DNA of 58,469 nt from Auxenochlorella pyrenoidosa (lineage: Eukaryota > Chlorophyta > Trebouxiophyceae > Chlorellales > Chlorellaceae): the NCBI GenBank assembly GCA_001430745.1, contig KQ482063.1:1120811-1179279 (forward strand). The letters are read 5' to 3'. The position numbers and the translations under genes were made by a program. This document shows, piece after piece, positions 10,759-20,939 of the stretch. Positions within the stretch are counted from its first letter, which is position 1, and each line of letters opens with the position of its first letter. Below the pieces are notes generated by a model, which saw nothing but the letters and a program-made list of their open reading frames with translations, was not told where the DNA came from and ran no database searches.

Positions 10759-13700
10759 AATGGTGGGCCGGGGACAGACCAAGAACACGTGTCGGCGACG
10801 CACGGATGGCAAGCCCAGCAGGCGCACACCATCACTCCAACTCAGCGCTTTCTGCTCGTGCCCCGCGACCGCAGGCGGCTGCGCTGCAGGCTGAGCTGCA
10901 CGCGGCTTCCGATGAGCGCGGCATCCTGCAGCAGCGCGCCCTCTACCTGCAGTCTGAGGTGCGGGGCCCCCTGCCTGCCTGCCGTGCCGCCGGGTTGCCC
11001 TGCCCCGCCTCGGCCTGCCTTGCACGCTCGCTGTTCCAGCGCCCCGCTGGCAAGCCACACAAACCCCTACACACACCTGCACCAACCCGCCGCCCTGCCT
11101 TCCCCTGCGGCAGCTGGACACGGCGCGGTCGCTGAGCAGCCAGAGCCTGCAGGGGCAGGCCTCCATCCTGGCGGCTCAGCTGGAGGAGGCACACCATGTG
11201 GCTGAGGCCGCCAAGGCGCTGGTCCTGGCCGAACGGCAGCGCAACGCCGAGCTGCAGGCGGCCGCGCAGGTGGGGGCGCCGAGGCCGCCCGCGTGGTGCT
11301 GCTGCTCTCAGTTGACGCCCCTGCGGGCCAGCCATCGCGCTGCGCCTGCCCGCCGTCTGCTGCACGGCAGCCTGCCCCCTGCGCCGTTGCAGCCGCCATC
11401 TGCCCCAAAGCTTCTGCTGCAAGCGTCTGCAGCGTCGCTGAGCCCGCGCTCTGCGGCTGGCCCTGATGCAGGAGGCGGACATGCTGCGGCAGCAGCTGGA
11501 GCAGCAGGTGGCCGCCAGCTGGGAGCTGCAGGAGGCGATGGCCGCTGCCGAGGCGGCGCAGCAGCAGATGCAGGCCGACCTGCGTGCGGCGCAGGAACAG
11601 GCAGCGCGCTTCCAGCGGCAGGCGGTGGACATGGAGGGCTACGGGCACCAGCTTCAGGAGGTGGGGCGGCGGAGGCGCAGGGGCCAGGGGGCGGGTGGAG
11701 CAAAAGGGGTGGAGAGAATGGCTGCACGAGCAGCAGCAGTTGAAAATCCTGGCATGGGCCTGTCCCTGTGAGGGCTGGCGCTGGGCCTGGCGTTGCCACC
11801 TCTGCAGCGAGCCCAAGTGCTTGAATTCACGCCCAGCTCCGCGATGCGCGGCTGCCCCGCACCCTTCGCCTGTGCAGGCGGAGAGCCTGCAGACGCAGCT
11901 GGCTGCTGTGGTCGAGGAGCGCGACCGCCTGCAGCGGCGGTCTGAGGAGCTGGAGGCGGAGGTGGGGCCCGGCCCTGCGGGGAGGCCGCCTTGCTGCGCA
12001 CAGTGCGCGCTCCCTTTTGGATGCTCTTCCAGATGCACCTGCAGCTGTGGGCCTGTGGCAGGCACGCGCTCTCAGACAAGCATGCGTGGCAGCGCCGACC
12101 CGACCCGGAGGTCACCATGCACCTCGTGCTTGCCCCCGCCCCGCGCACCCGGCCCTCAGGTGGAGTCGCTGCGCGCGCGGCCAGCAGAGGCTGGGTACGA
12201 GGGCCCCCCGGCCGCGCTGATTGCGCAGCTCAAGGCCGCCGAGGCCGACGCGGCTGCCAAGCAGAGCGCCATCCAGGCGGCGGTGATCAAGGTGGGACGA
12301 GGGCTGCTCTCCGGGGCGGCAGGGTGGGCCTGGAGCTCCAAGCAGCCGGGGCAGATTCCGGCTGCGTGTTCGGTGCCGAGCGCAGCCGTGCCGTCGCCCA
12401 GCTCGGCCTTGCTTCGCCACGCCCCGCCCCCCCCCCCCCCTCCTCCCCCCCCCCACCCTCGGCCTCCCTGCCTTGCCTTCCCCCCTGCCCGCAGGCCGCC
12501 GACCTTCAGGCCCAGCTGGCGTCGGCGGTGCGTGAGCGGGAGCGGCTGCAGGAGCAGAGCTCGCAGCTGGAGGCGGAGCTGCTGTCGGCGCGCTCCAGCG
12601 CCCACCAAGACCAGGAGGCTATCCGGTCGCTGAGCGCCGAGCTGGACAAGGCCCGGGAGCTGGCTGCCCGGGTGAGGTCACAGGGCAGGCAGAGGGTGGG
12701 GCGGCAGCGGAGGAGCGCCCAGCCCTGCTACCCTCATACCTGGCTGATCCGTACTAATTGTGTGCCTGGGGAGATCCCCACATTTTTGCTGCTTGCTGCC
12801 GCCCACGGCTGCAACTCTTGACTGCTTGAGCCAGTCACCAGTCACCGTGCGCGTCCACTGCCCTGCGACCGCAGGCCCAGGCTCTGGAGTCCCAGCTGGC
12901 AGCCACTGCTGAGGAGCGCGCCCACCTGCAGCAGCGCTCCGCCCAGCTGGAGGCGCAGCTCTCCTCCGTCACCTCGTCGGCCCACCAGCGGCAGGCGGAG
13001 CTGGAAGGCCAGGTCGCCTCGCTGGCCTCCCAGCTGGCGGCGGCGCAGCAGCAGGGCGCCGGCCAGGGCAGCCGCGTGCACGAGCTGTCGGCGCAGCTGG
13101 CGGCGGCGGAGCAGCAGGCGGCGGCGGCGCAGAGCCTGGCGGCGCAGCTGGAGGACTCGGTGCGGGACCTCACCGCCGCCAAGGCGCTGGCCACCCACCA
13201 GCTGGAGGAGGCGCAGCACGTGGCAGAGGCCGCCAAGGCGCTGGTGCTGGCCGAGCGGCAGCGCAACGCTGACCTGGCGGCGGCCTGCGAGGCGGCGGAG
13301 CATGAGGTGGCGCAGCTGTCCGGCATGCTGGGCAGCGCGCAGGACGAGATGCAGGCAGCGCGGCGAGCACACCTGGAAGAACAGGCGAGGGGGGGACCCA
13401 GGGGAACAGGCCTGGGTGCCACAGCATGGATGTGGGCGGCGGCGCCAGCGCAAGCCCGCCGAGCCGCTAAGACCATTGCCCCCATTTCCCGGGTTGCCTG
13501 GCGACCTGCCCAGCCTGTTGGATGCGAACCTGCAGCCTGGCTCAGCAGCCTCCCCCTCCCCACCGCGCCTGCCTGCAGCACATGCGCCTGGCAGCCGAGG
13601 AGCAGGTGGTGGCGGCGCACAGCCAGGTGCAGCAGCTGACCCTGGAGCTGGTGGAGGCGCAGGTGGGTGGGTGGGTGGGTGTGGGGTGGTGGGGTNNNNN

Positions 13701-16439
13701 NNNNNNNNNNNNNNNNNNNNNNNNNNNNNNNNNNNNNNNNNNNNNNNNNNNNNNNNNNNNNNNNNNNNNNNNNNNNNNNNNNNNNNNNNNNNNNNNNNNN
13801 NNNNNNNNNNNNNNNNNNNNNNNNNNNNNNNNNNNNNNNNNNNNNNNNNNNNNNNNNNNNNNNNNNNNNNNNNNNNNNNNNNNNNNNNNNNNNNNNNNNN
13901 NNNNNNNNNNNNNNNNNNNNNNNNNNNNNNNNNNNNNNNNNNNNNNNNNNNNNNNNNNNNNNNNNNNNNNNNNNNNNNNNNNNNNNNNNNNNNNNNNNNN
14001 NNNNNNNNNNNNNNNNNNNNNNNNNCTGTCTCAACGAGTGGGCCAGCATCCGGGATCGCCAGCATCGCACGGCAGCATGCCATGCATGGGCACCACCAGC
14101 GTCCTGCCTGGGGACTAGTCTATTGACAACTGTTTGGCTCGCTCCCGGAGGAACCTTGGCTGGCCCCTGCTAGGCCTGCCAAATTCCTGCACCGCCGGCC
14201 CCTGCTATCACTTGAACAACCCCCACCCCAACCCCCCACTCCCCACCCCCACACACACGTTCCACCACCTTTCACCCCCCACCCACCCACCCACCCTCAC
14301 CACCACCACACACACTCTCACACACACACTCCCCCACCCCTTCCCTGCCTGCAGTCTGCCGCCGACCAGCTGCTGCAGGACCTGCACCTGCTGGGGGACC
14401 TGCAGGAGGCGGCGCGGGGGGTGGTGGAGGCCACCCGCCAGGAGGTGGCCGTCCTGCGCCAGCTGGAGGAGGCCACCGAGCGCGTGGAGCTGCTGCACGC
14501 GCGCGTGGTGCAGGGCAAGGCGGCGGTGGCCGCCCAGCGCCAGGAGGAGGAGCGGCAGGGCGCCGAGGCGGCGGCGGCGCTGGTGGCGGCGGCGGAGGGC
14601 GCGCGCGAGCAGCAGGGCGCGTGGGAGCAGGTGCGCTGGCCGGCGGCGCCTCGCCCGGCGGCGGGGCTCCTGGCCTGCCCGGCCTGGCAGGCATCTCGCG
14701 CTGCGCGCGGGCGTGGCATGACGCAGGGCCCTTGAGGCATGGCATGCGCTCAGGTCCCTGAGCACCGTATCGCCCGCCTGTCCTGTCCTTCTGTGCTCGC
14801 AGGCCGCGTCTGCTGCGCAGCAGGAGGTTGGCGAGCTGGCGGAGCGCGCCCTGGCCATGGCGGCCCAGCTGGAGGCGGCGCAGCGGGAGGCGGCGGCAGC
14901 GCGCGCCGACGCCAGCGCCATGCGCAGCCGCAACGCGCTGCTGGAGCGGTCCTGGCTCTCTGCCCTGGAGGTGGGCGGATGCGGTGGCGGCGTGCATGCG
15001 TTCGGCAGGGCTGGCTCGTGTGCCGCGCCTGCTGGCGCCTGCACCCAGTGAAACTCGGCGTGCTTGCCCACGCTGTGGGGTGCCCTGAGGCGTGTCCCTG
15101 TGAGGCCATGCTGCAGGCTGCAGTGCGCATGCATGCGATGCACACATATCGCAGCCCAGCCCGCCGACACGTGTGGCTGCCCCGGATGGTCACACCCATG
15201 CGAGTTCTATGTGCCTTCTCGTCTTCCCCCTGCAGAATGTGAAGCAGCTGCAGCAGGGCCAGGGCGAGCAGCGCAAGCTGGAGCACGCACTGGCGCAGGT
15301 GTGCCCGTCGCACTTTTGCAACATTCTTTCTAGAAATGAGTGGCCTCCTGCCCCGCTATGTTGTTGCCCTGCTGTATACCCCCAGTTGTCCCGGGCCGCG
15401 CATGCTGTCCAGGCGCTCGTTGTGCGAGCACCTCTGCACCAACCCATGTCTGCCGGCTGCATGGCAGCGGGCGGTTGTGTGCCATCCCATGTTGTTTTGC
15501 TCATGCTCACCCTGCCTGTTTGGTCTTTGCGTGGGCTTCCATGCGTGCAGGTCAAGCGGGATGCCGCTCTGCTGGCGGCCCAGCTGGAGGAGGCGCGGGA
15601 GGAGAGCGCCGCCGCGCTGGCGCAGGCCTCTGCCGCCGTCGCGCGCAACTCGCTGCTGGAGCGCGCGTGGTCGGCCGCTCTGCAGGTGTGCTGCATGCCA
15701 GCCCTGCGCGGTGTTGGGGGGAGGCCTGCAGTGTACTCCTGAGGGAGCCATGTAATTGAGGTCGAGCACATGCTGCACACAAGATGCCCGGTGTCGGCGA
15801 CTGCAGTCCAGTCTCCAAACCGCAACATGGCATGACCCTCCCAAGCTAGGCAGCGGCCCTGCACAGGCGGCGTACCTGGGCAGGCCACCTGTGCTCGCCG
15901 CGACAGCCCTTCGAGCACCACGAACCCCCGTCCCCTGCCCGCCCCGCCTGCCGCAGGACTCCAACACCCTCAAGGCCGAGCAGCGCGAGCTGAAGGCCGC
16001 GCTCAAGCAGTCGCGCCAGGAGGTGGCCTCCCTCTCTGCCCGGCTGGACCTGGCCACCGCGGAGCTGGAGGCGGCGCGCCAGGAGGCCAGCACCGCCAAG
16101 CGCCAGGTGGACGCCGCCCGCAGCCGCAGCTCGCTGCTGGAGAAGGCCTGGGCCTCGGCGCTGTGGCGCCTGGGCGCCGCATGTGAGTGGGGGCCAGCCG
16201 CCGAGGGGCGCGGCTGCCGCTGCCGGCTCGTGCTGTGCACTGCTGCTCCTGCTGCTGCCGGCTTGTGCTGTGCGCTGCTGCTGCTGCCGGCCAGCCTCGC
16301 CTGCCCGCGCGTGTCTGCAGGCCTGCCTGGCCCGCAGCCCTGTCCTGCCTGCTATGCAGCAGCCTCGCTGTCCTGTGCGTGCCTTGCAGTCTTGCATGGC
16401 GGACCAGCTGTCAGCCCAGTGGCCCTGTCGCAGCACTGA
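8962..16439 (+). CDS. large coiled-coil protein, predicted plastid-targeted
   Basis: Function not recognised. The ATG at 8962 gives a Ser/Arg/Ala-rich, acid-poor leader (MQLRQAAGRPLPLAATSGSS...) typical of a chloroplast transit peptide; an in-frame ATG at 8692 is less likely. Predicted exons include 8962-9153, 9318-9566, 9818-10027, 10205-10258 and 10456-10644, and the final exon 16390-16439, which restores frame and ends at the TGA at 16437-16439. Everything after the leader is heptad-rich Ala/Gln/Glu/Leu coiled coil, more than 900 residues. Internal duplications are clear. AEAAKALVLAERQRN occurs at about 11200-11245 and about 13224-13270. The motif LLERxWxxAL occurs three times (LLERSWLSALE about 14940, LLERAWSAALQ about 15655, LLEKAWASAL about 16135), each closing an exon. 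The intron after 10258 appears to use a GC donor. A 330-base gap (13696-14025) sits in an intron, or hides an exon. It may be a structural or tethering protein; myosin/MFP1-like similarity is generic. Confidence 0.8.
10683..10757. repeat. (CTGC)n tetranucleotide tract in an intron
   Basis: About 18 perfect units of cctg/ctgc form a pure microsatellite. It lies in the intron after the exon ending EEALQEAEEQ of the coiled-coil gene and is likely length-polymorphic. Confidence 0.95.
13696..14025. other. assembly gap (330 N)
   Basis: Unknown bases. The left flank is GGTGG-rich, just after an exon ending LELVEAQ. The right flank leads into CA/C-rich intron sequence before the exon starting SAADQLLQDLHLLG at about 14355. 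One exon of the coiled-coil gene could be hidden here. Confidence 1.
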
Positions 16440-18265
16440 CGAACCTGGGGGCCCCTGCCTCCTCCTCCGTCCCTGCCTGCAGTCCCCTGAAGAACCGCAG
16501 CAGAGTCTAATCAGACAAACTTGACCCCGGGGAGCATTCGGCAGAACCGAGCAGTAATGAACCAGCAGATTTGCACTAGCCCTCACCCTGCCTGTCCACC
16601 CCTGCACCCCACCACACCCCTTGGCACACCCCCCTCTTTCTTGCTCCTGCTTCGACCCACTGGAAGCCTGCAGCGCTCACAAGCAGGCTGCCCTGCTTGA
16701 AGCGCTGCACTGTACTTGACTTTTTGACGTCTTCCATCCATCCACCTTCCGCACCGTCCAGCTGGGCAACACTTGCGGCTCGAAAACCGAGCCACGTTGC
16801 CTGTGCTGTCTGCTCACCCTGCATCAGTGCCGTCATCGCACGGAATCTCGCCCCGGGATTTTATTATGATTGATCGCACCCTGTCGCCCCCCTGCTGCCA
16901 GGTGGCGGTTTTCCTGTCAGTGCCGGTGCCCGCTGCACGCCCCCCCTGCCCTTCTTTTGTGTACCTTACTACAAAATGACCTCTTCCCCGCTTTTGTTGC
17001 ATTTCATGATGCCATCAGCCTGGGTAGACTTGGTAGCCGGAACTTTGTGCATCCTTGTGCCTGGTTGCTGCCACATTGCCAGCAACAGGCAGCAGTTTTG
17101 CGCACCTGGCGCCGCCCGCCGTCGAGAAAGGCCCTCGGTTGTCCAATCTGCATTTGCTCTTCTCTGCCTGCCTTACCTCCGCCATCCCGTGCCGCCCCCT
17201 AATACGACACCCGCAACTAACTACCCATCTGTCGTCTGCTGACCCCCTCCCAACGTGTCGCGTCCCTGGCATTCTACCACTGCCATCTGTGAACCCTAAT
17301 TCCTGCAGCCCTGCAGGCAACTTGTAAGTTTGTGTGACAACCCCCAGGTGCCTGCGCGGCTACACGGAATGCAGACTGAACACAATTTGGGCCTCTTTGA
17401 ATGCACATGAGCAATGATGTCCTGAGTATGTGTCGGTTGCGTTACGGTTTCAGCGCAACAGGTCTGTCTATACGGTCTATACAAGCATGCATGTTGGCAC
17501 AGAGAGAAGGGCTGGTTTGAAAACTGACTATGGAGATGTCTGCTAAATGGAGAAAAGCAGAGCGCAGCGCACAACAAGGGGTGGCAGCATTAAGTCAGTG
17601 AGGCGGACCAGCATGTGCGTCCCCCAAATGCTGCACAGTGGAGCCTGGCTACTGCCGGAACAAAGATGTGATGTGGCAGGGCACTGCCAATCAGGCTGAT
17701 GAAATAGGCAGCCACTCTCAGATCATTTAAGTACAGGCGAAGCAGAGGATGCAGAAAGCTTGCTACAGAAGCGAAGCAAGGGTGAACAAGCAAGCACAGA
17801 GAGGGAGCGCTGCGAGCTGCCATGACTTGGGCAGGCGGCACACAGCAGAGCCGGCAGCCCACGCTACGCAGCACGGTGGTGGCACCTGCCACTCTGCTGC
17901 CTGTGCAACGCCAATGGATGGTGGCATGGGCCAGATGTGAACGCCCGAAATTGTGCTGTGGGCACGAGCTGTGGGCAGCCAGCAAAACTGGGTGGGTGAG
18001 CAAGCGGACACACACAGCTTGCTTGGCAGCCAGCCAAACCGCCTCTCGCGCCACGGCAAAGCACAGCAACCTGGCCCCTCAAGAGCTGCCAGCAGGTATG
18101 ATCCTAAACTGTGCTCATGCCCCCATCAAACCATCAAACCAGGGCCGACTTCAACTGCAGACCAGGGCATGGGGGCACACAATGGCGCGATTGGCCGTCA
18201 GGGGAGCACACACCTGCGCGTGACAGGCAGAAGCACGGCCCACCCGCTGCCCACCAGCCACACAC
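16440..18265. other. intergenic, convergent 3' flanks
   Basis: No convincing gene. This stretch lies between the stop of the coiled-coil gene (+) and the stop of the 164-residue membrane protein gene (-), so long 3' UTRs are likely. It is less GC-rich than the exons, with several TTGTGCA-like and CT-rich stretches. Open frames here (for example 17590-18069, minus) have no recognisable domain and no supporting splice pattern. Confidence 0.5.
17323..17327 (+). promoter_or_regulatory. candidate TGTAA poly(A) signal
   Basis: First TGTAA on the plus strand after the coiled-coil gene stop, about 880 nt downstream. This would imply a long 3' UTR, as is common in green algae. Placement only. Confidence 0.25.
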
Positions 18266-18760
18266 TCACAAGGGGCGAAACATGAGGAACAGGGCGAACA
18301 ACGTTGCGCGGAAGGCTCGCCCACTGTCACCGCTTGTGTGGAAGACGTAGGCGCAGAGCAGAATCATGCTGCCAAAGAAGAGCCGGGCCTGCCACGAGTT
18401 CCAGAAGCGCAGAATTTGGCGCGGTGGGATGCCGGAGGTGCCGGCAGACTGCACGGCACGCGGTGGCACGCTCTTGGCAGCCTGCGCAGCCCGCGAACCA
18501 GCCCGCTGGATGGGCAGCAGCTGCGGTGGCGCGGTAGCTAGGCGCGGGGTGGTCTTGCTCAGCGGCCGGCCAGCTGCGCAAGAGACACAAAGGGAGCGCG
18601 GGCGACGGTAAGAGCAGAGGAGGCGCTGGAGCCCTACAGGGCGCACGACCTGCTGCAGTGGTAGGCTCAGCAGGTTGAACGCGCCTGCATAGCTGGCTGA
18701 GCGGCCAGGCGCCAGCAGCGCCGGGCGCAAGCCGAGGGCAGTCGCGACGACAGCCGCCAT
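18266..18760 (-). CDS. hypothetical membrane protein with organelle-type leader, 164 aa
   Basis: Not recognised. A single uninterrupted frame runs from the ATG at 18760 to the stop at 18266-18268. The first 110 residues are Ala/Ser/Arg/Pro-rich and poor in acidic residues, consistent with a plastid or mitochondrial presequence (MAAVVATALGLRPALLAPGR). The C-terminal 55 residues look conserved: ILRFWNSWQARLFFGSMILL begins a hydrophobic helix continuing CAYVFHTS. A second hydrophobic stretch, RATLFALFLMFRPL, ends the protein. The topology suggests two short membrane helices joined by a GDSGR loop. Gene status is supported by ATG context, the targeting-like leader and hydrophobic C-terminus; function is unknown. 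Convergent with the coiled-coil gene. Confidence 0.6.
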   Translation of the reverse strand: MAAVVATALGLRPALLAPGRSASYAGAFNLLSLPLQQVVRPVGLQRLLCSYRRPRSLCVSCAAGRPLSKTTPRLATAPPQLLPIQRAGSRAAQAAKSVPPRAVQSAGTSGIPPRQILRFWNSWQARLFFGSMILLCAYVFHTSGDSGRAFRATLFALFLMFRPL

Positions 18761-20850
18761 GGCTTCTTGGTGCCCTAGAGGGTGGTCTGACCAGGAAAAA
18801 CGGCCTGAAAGCAGACAGGGACAGAGGACGGCGTGTTAGGGTTTCACAGAAAAGGGTGGGTGATCGCAGCGCATGACGGCGCAGCAGGGCACGCAGCCAG
18901 GCGCCTATGCCTCCTGGCCCATGGCCCTGGGCTCTCTCAGCAACCTAGCAGCTATCACCCTGCTGCCCTGCATGTGCACCACCGAATTCCAAGGTCCCAG
19001 ACTGATAAAGGCGAGTGGCCGCTCGTGTGAACGGTGCTTGAACGCCTCCTAGCGTCCAGCAGGCTGGTCCAAGGCTGTGCAGACCTGCAGAGCCGCGGGT
19101 GGAGGCACCCAGCGGCTGTGCCAACCTCGCAGCACCGCGCTGCCTTTGAACAGGCACCATGCCTTGCTGAGAGCCCCCTTGACGCATGAGGGCCTACATC
19201 ACTCACGAGGGAACCCTGAAGCTTCCCCACAGTACCGTTGGCTGCCTGTCACAATGACCCGCTGGCTGACGCGCCCTCTGCAGCCCTTGGACCCGGCCAT
19301 CCACCTACTTCGCTGGTACTCCCCCAACATCCCTGGCAGCGCTCGGCTTCTCGCCGCACCGTGCATGGCGGCTGCAAACATCCGGGAGTGCCTTGGAATT
19401 GAGCCCTCCTGCAAGGTCCCCCCGCCCCGCTGCCCTGCAGGCAGCGCTTCCTTGTGGAAGCAATCGCCCTGGCTGAGAGGTGATTTGGTCAACCGTAGGC
19501 CGGATCAGGTGGGTGCTCGAGGATCACAAAGCTCCAGGCAGCGACCTGCAGCGTCCGCCAGGAGTGTCTGGGTGCAGCGCCCAGCGGGGTGGATGGGCTG
19601 GTCAGCCTGGCAGCGACGGGGGCCTGCTGTCAATGGCATCCATGGCACTCAAGTGCCTGGTCTATACGTATCATGCCTTTCCCATCGACACAGCTGCCCA
19701 CCTCTTTGCAGGCACGATCGGCTCGTTCACTAAGCCGGCCAGTAAAGTGCTGGGCAGCTCGCCCGTGGCACTGCGCTCCCTCTGTGGCACAGCTGCACGG
19801 GCCCCCAGCCGACGATCCAGCCTGCTGCGGGGCAGCAGCGCGCCCACCACTGTGGCGGCTGCCCGCAGCGATCGCCTCAAAAGAGTGCCCTGCGTGCAGC
19901 ACGCCCCTGGCCGTGGTCCCCCCCGCTGCTGATGGCTGGCCACCACTGCGCTCGTTGCTGGCAGCCATCGGCGAGCGCATCAACGGCCAGCCATTCAGCG
20001 GCGGGGGACCATAGCCAGGGGCATGCGCCCCGGAGGGCACGTTTTCGAGGCTCTCATGCAGCTGGGCAGGTCAGCACCCTGTTTGCCTTGCCAACCACCT
20101 TCCTGGCCTGTCAGCTGGCAGCGCAGCTTTCAGCTGCAGAGGCAGGTTTGCTAGCCTCGCAGGCGCTCGCTGCACTGACAGCATGGCCGCGCATTCGGCA
20201 GCTTGCATGTGCAGCTCCTGTGTTGCACGCAGCAGCCAGCTGACACCTTGGACCTGCAGTGCGTCAAGCACAGGCAGCTGTCTTAGCTGTGCTCGAGCTT
20301 GCTGTGGTGCTCCGCCCGGCTGAGTGCTGCAGTGTTCCGGGCCGCGTTGCCAAGGCGACGGACCTCAGCACTGGCCCCAAACGCTGCAGTGCAAGCGGGG
20401 GCGAGCATCCCAGCAGGCTCTAGGACAGCCAAGACAGCTGCCTCCTCTCGAGGCACTGCACCGCCATGTTGGCTGCTGGCTCCTGCTTGCTGCACAAGAG
20501 CGGTACTACCTAGTAGCCATTGTCCTCTGCTAGGAGCATCTCCACCCACCTCACAGCTTCCCAGCACGTTTCATGCTGCCCTTCCTGCCTGCCTGCCTGC
20601 TGTGTGCCGCCCTGCCGGCCTGCATGCTGTAACATAGTTACACAACTGCCTGCTGCGGATTTGCAGTACGCAACTTGCTCCCTTTTGCAATGCGGTTGTC
20701 CTGATGCTGAGGAGGTATTGCAGAAAGTCTTGCACTGCAAGCAATCGTGGTGAAGCAATGGAAGAGCCCAGGGCTGCACCGCCGAGTCGCTCACCCACAC
20801 ACCGGGCCACGGGTCACTTGGCTGCAGCTGACCTGCAGCAGCAGCTTGCT
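18761..20850. other. about 2.1 kb without a convincing gene
   Basis: The left end should hold the promoter of the 18266-18760 gene. An ATG at 19254 opens a frame (MTRWLTRPLQPLDPAIHLL...). A second frame after a CAG acceptor at about 19711 reads GTIGSFTKPASKVLGSSPVA. Together they could be exons of a small plus-strand gene, but no family is recognised and the reading beyond 19930 is open to several choices. The stretch 20300-20850 shows only short low-information frames. Transcript data would be needed to call a gene. Confidence 0.35.
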
Positions 20851-20855
20851 TTACA
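20851..20855 (-). promoter_or_regulatory. candidate TGTAA poly(A) signal of HSP20-B
   Basis: TTACA on the plus strand reads TGTAA on the minus strand, about 340 nt after the copy-B stop. This is nearly the same spacing as in copy A, although the flanking sequence no longer aligns clearly here. Confidence 0.4.
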
Positions 20856-20939
20856 TAGCGCCTGTCGCATGTATCGTTGGCAGTGAGCTACAAAGGTGTG
20901 CTAAAGGGCAGGTTGTGGAGCAGAACAGTGGACGAGCTA

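Noticed and set aside
12835..14083. Long minus-strand frames opposite the coiled-coil exons and across the N gap
   Set aside because: They exist because the plus-strand coiled coil is Ala/Gln/Glu-rich and because N bases contain no stops. No domain, no splice logic.
17590..18069. Minus-strand frame of about 159 codons
   Set aside because: Cys/His/Leu-rich composition without domain, presequence or splice evidence, lying in probable 3' UTR.
19254..19932. Small plus-strand gene starting MTRWLTRPLQPL
   Set aside because: No family recognised, exon joining ambiguous and no clear end; left as an unassigned stretch.
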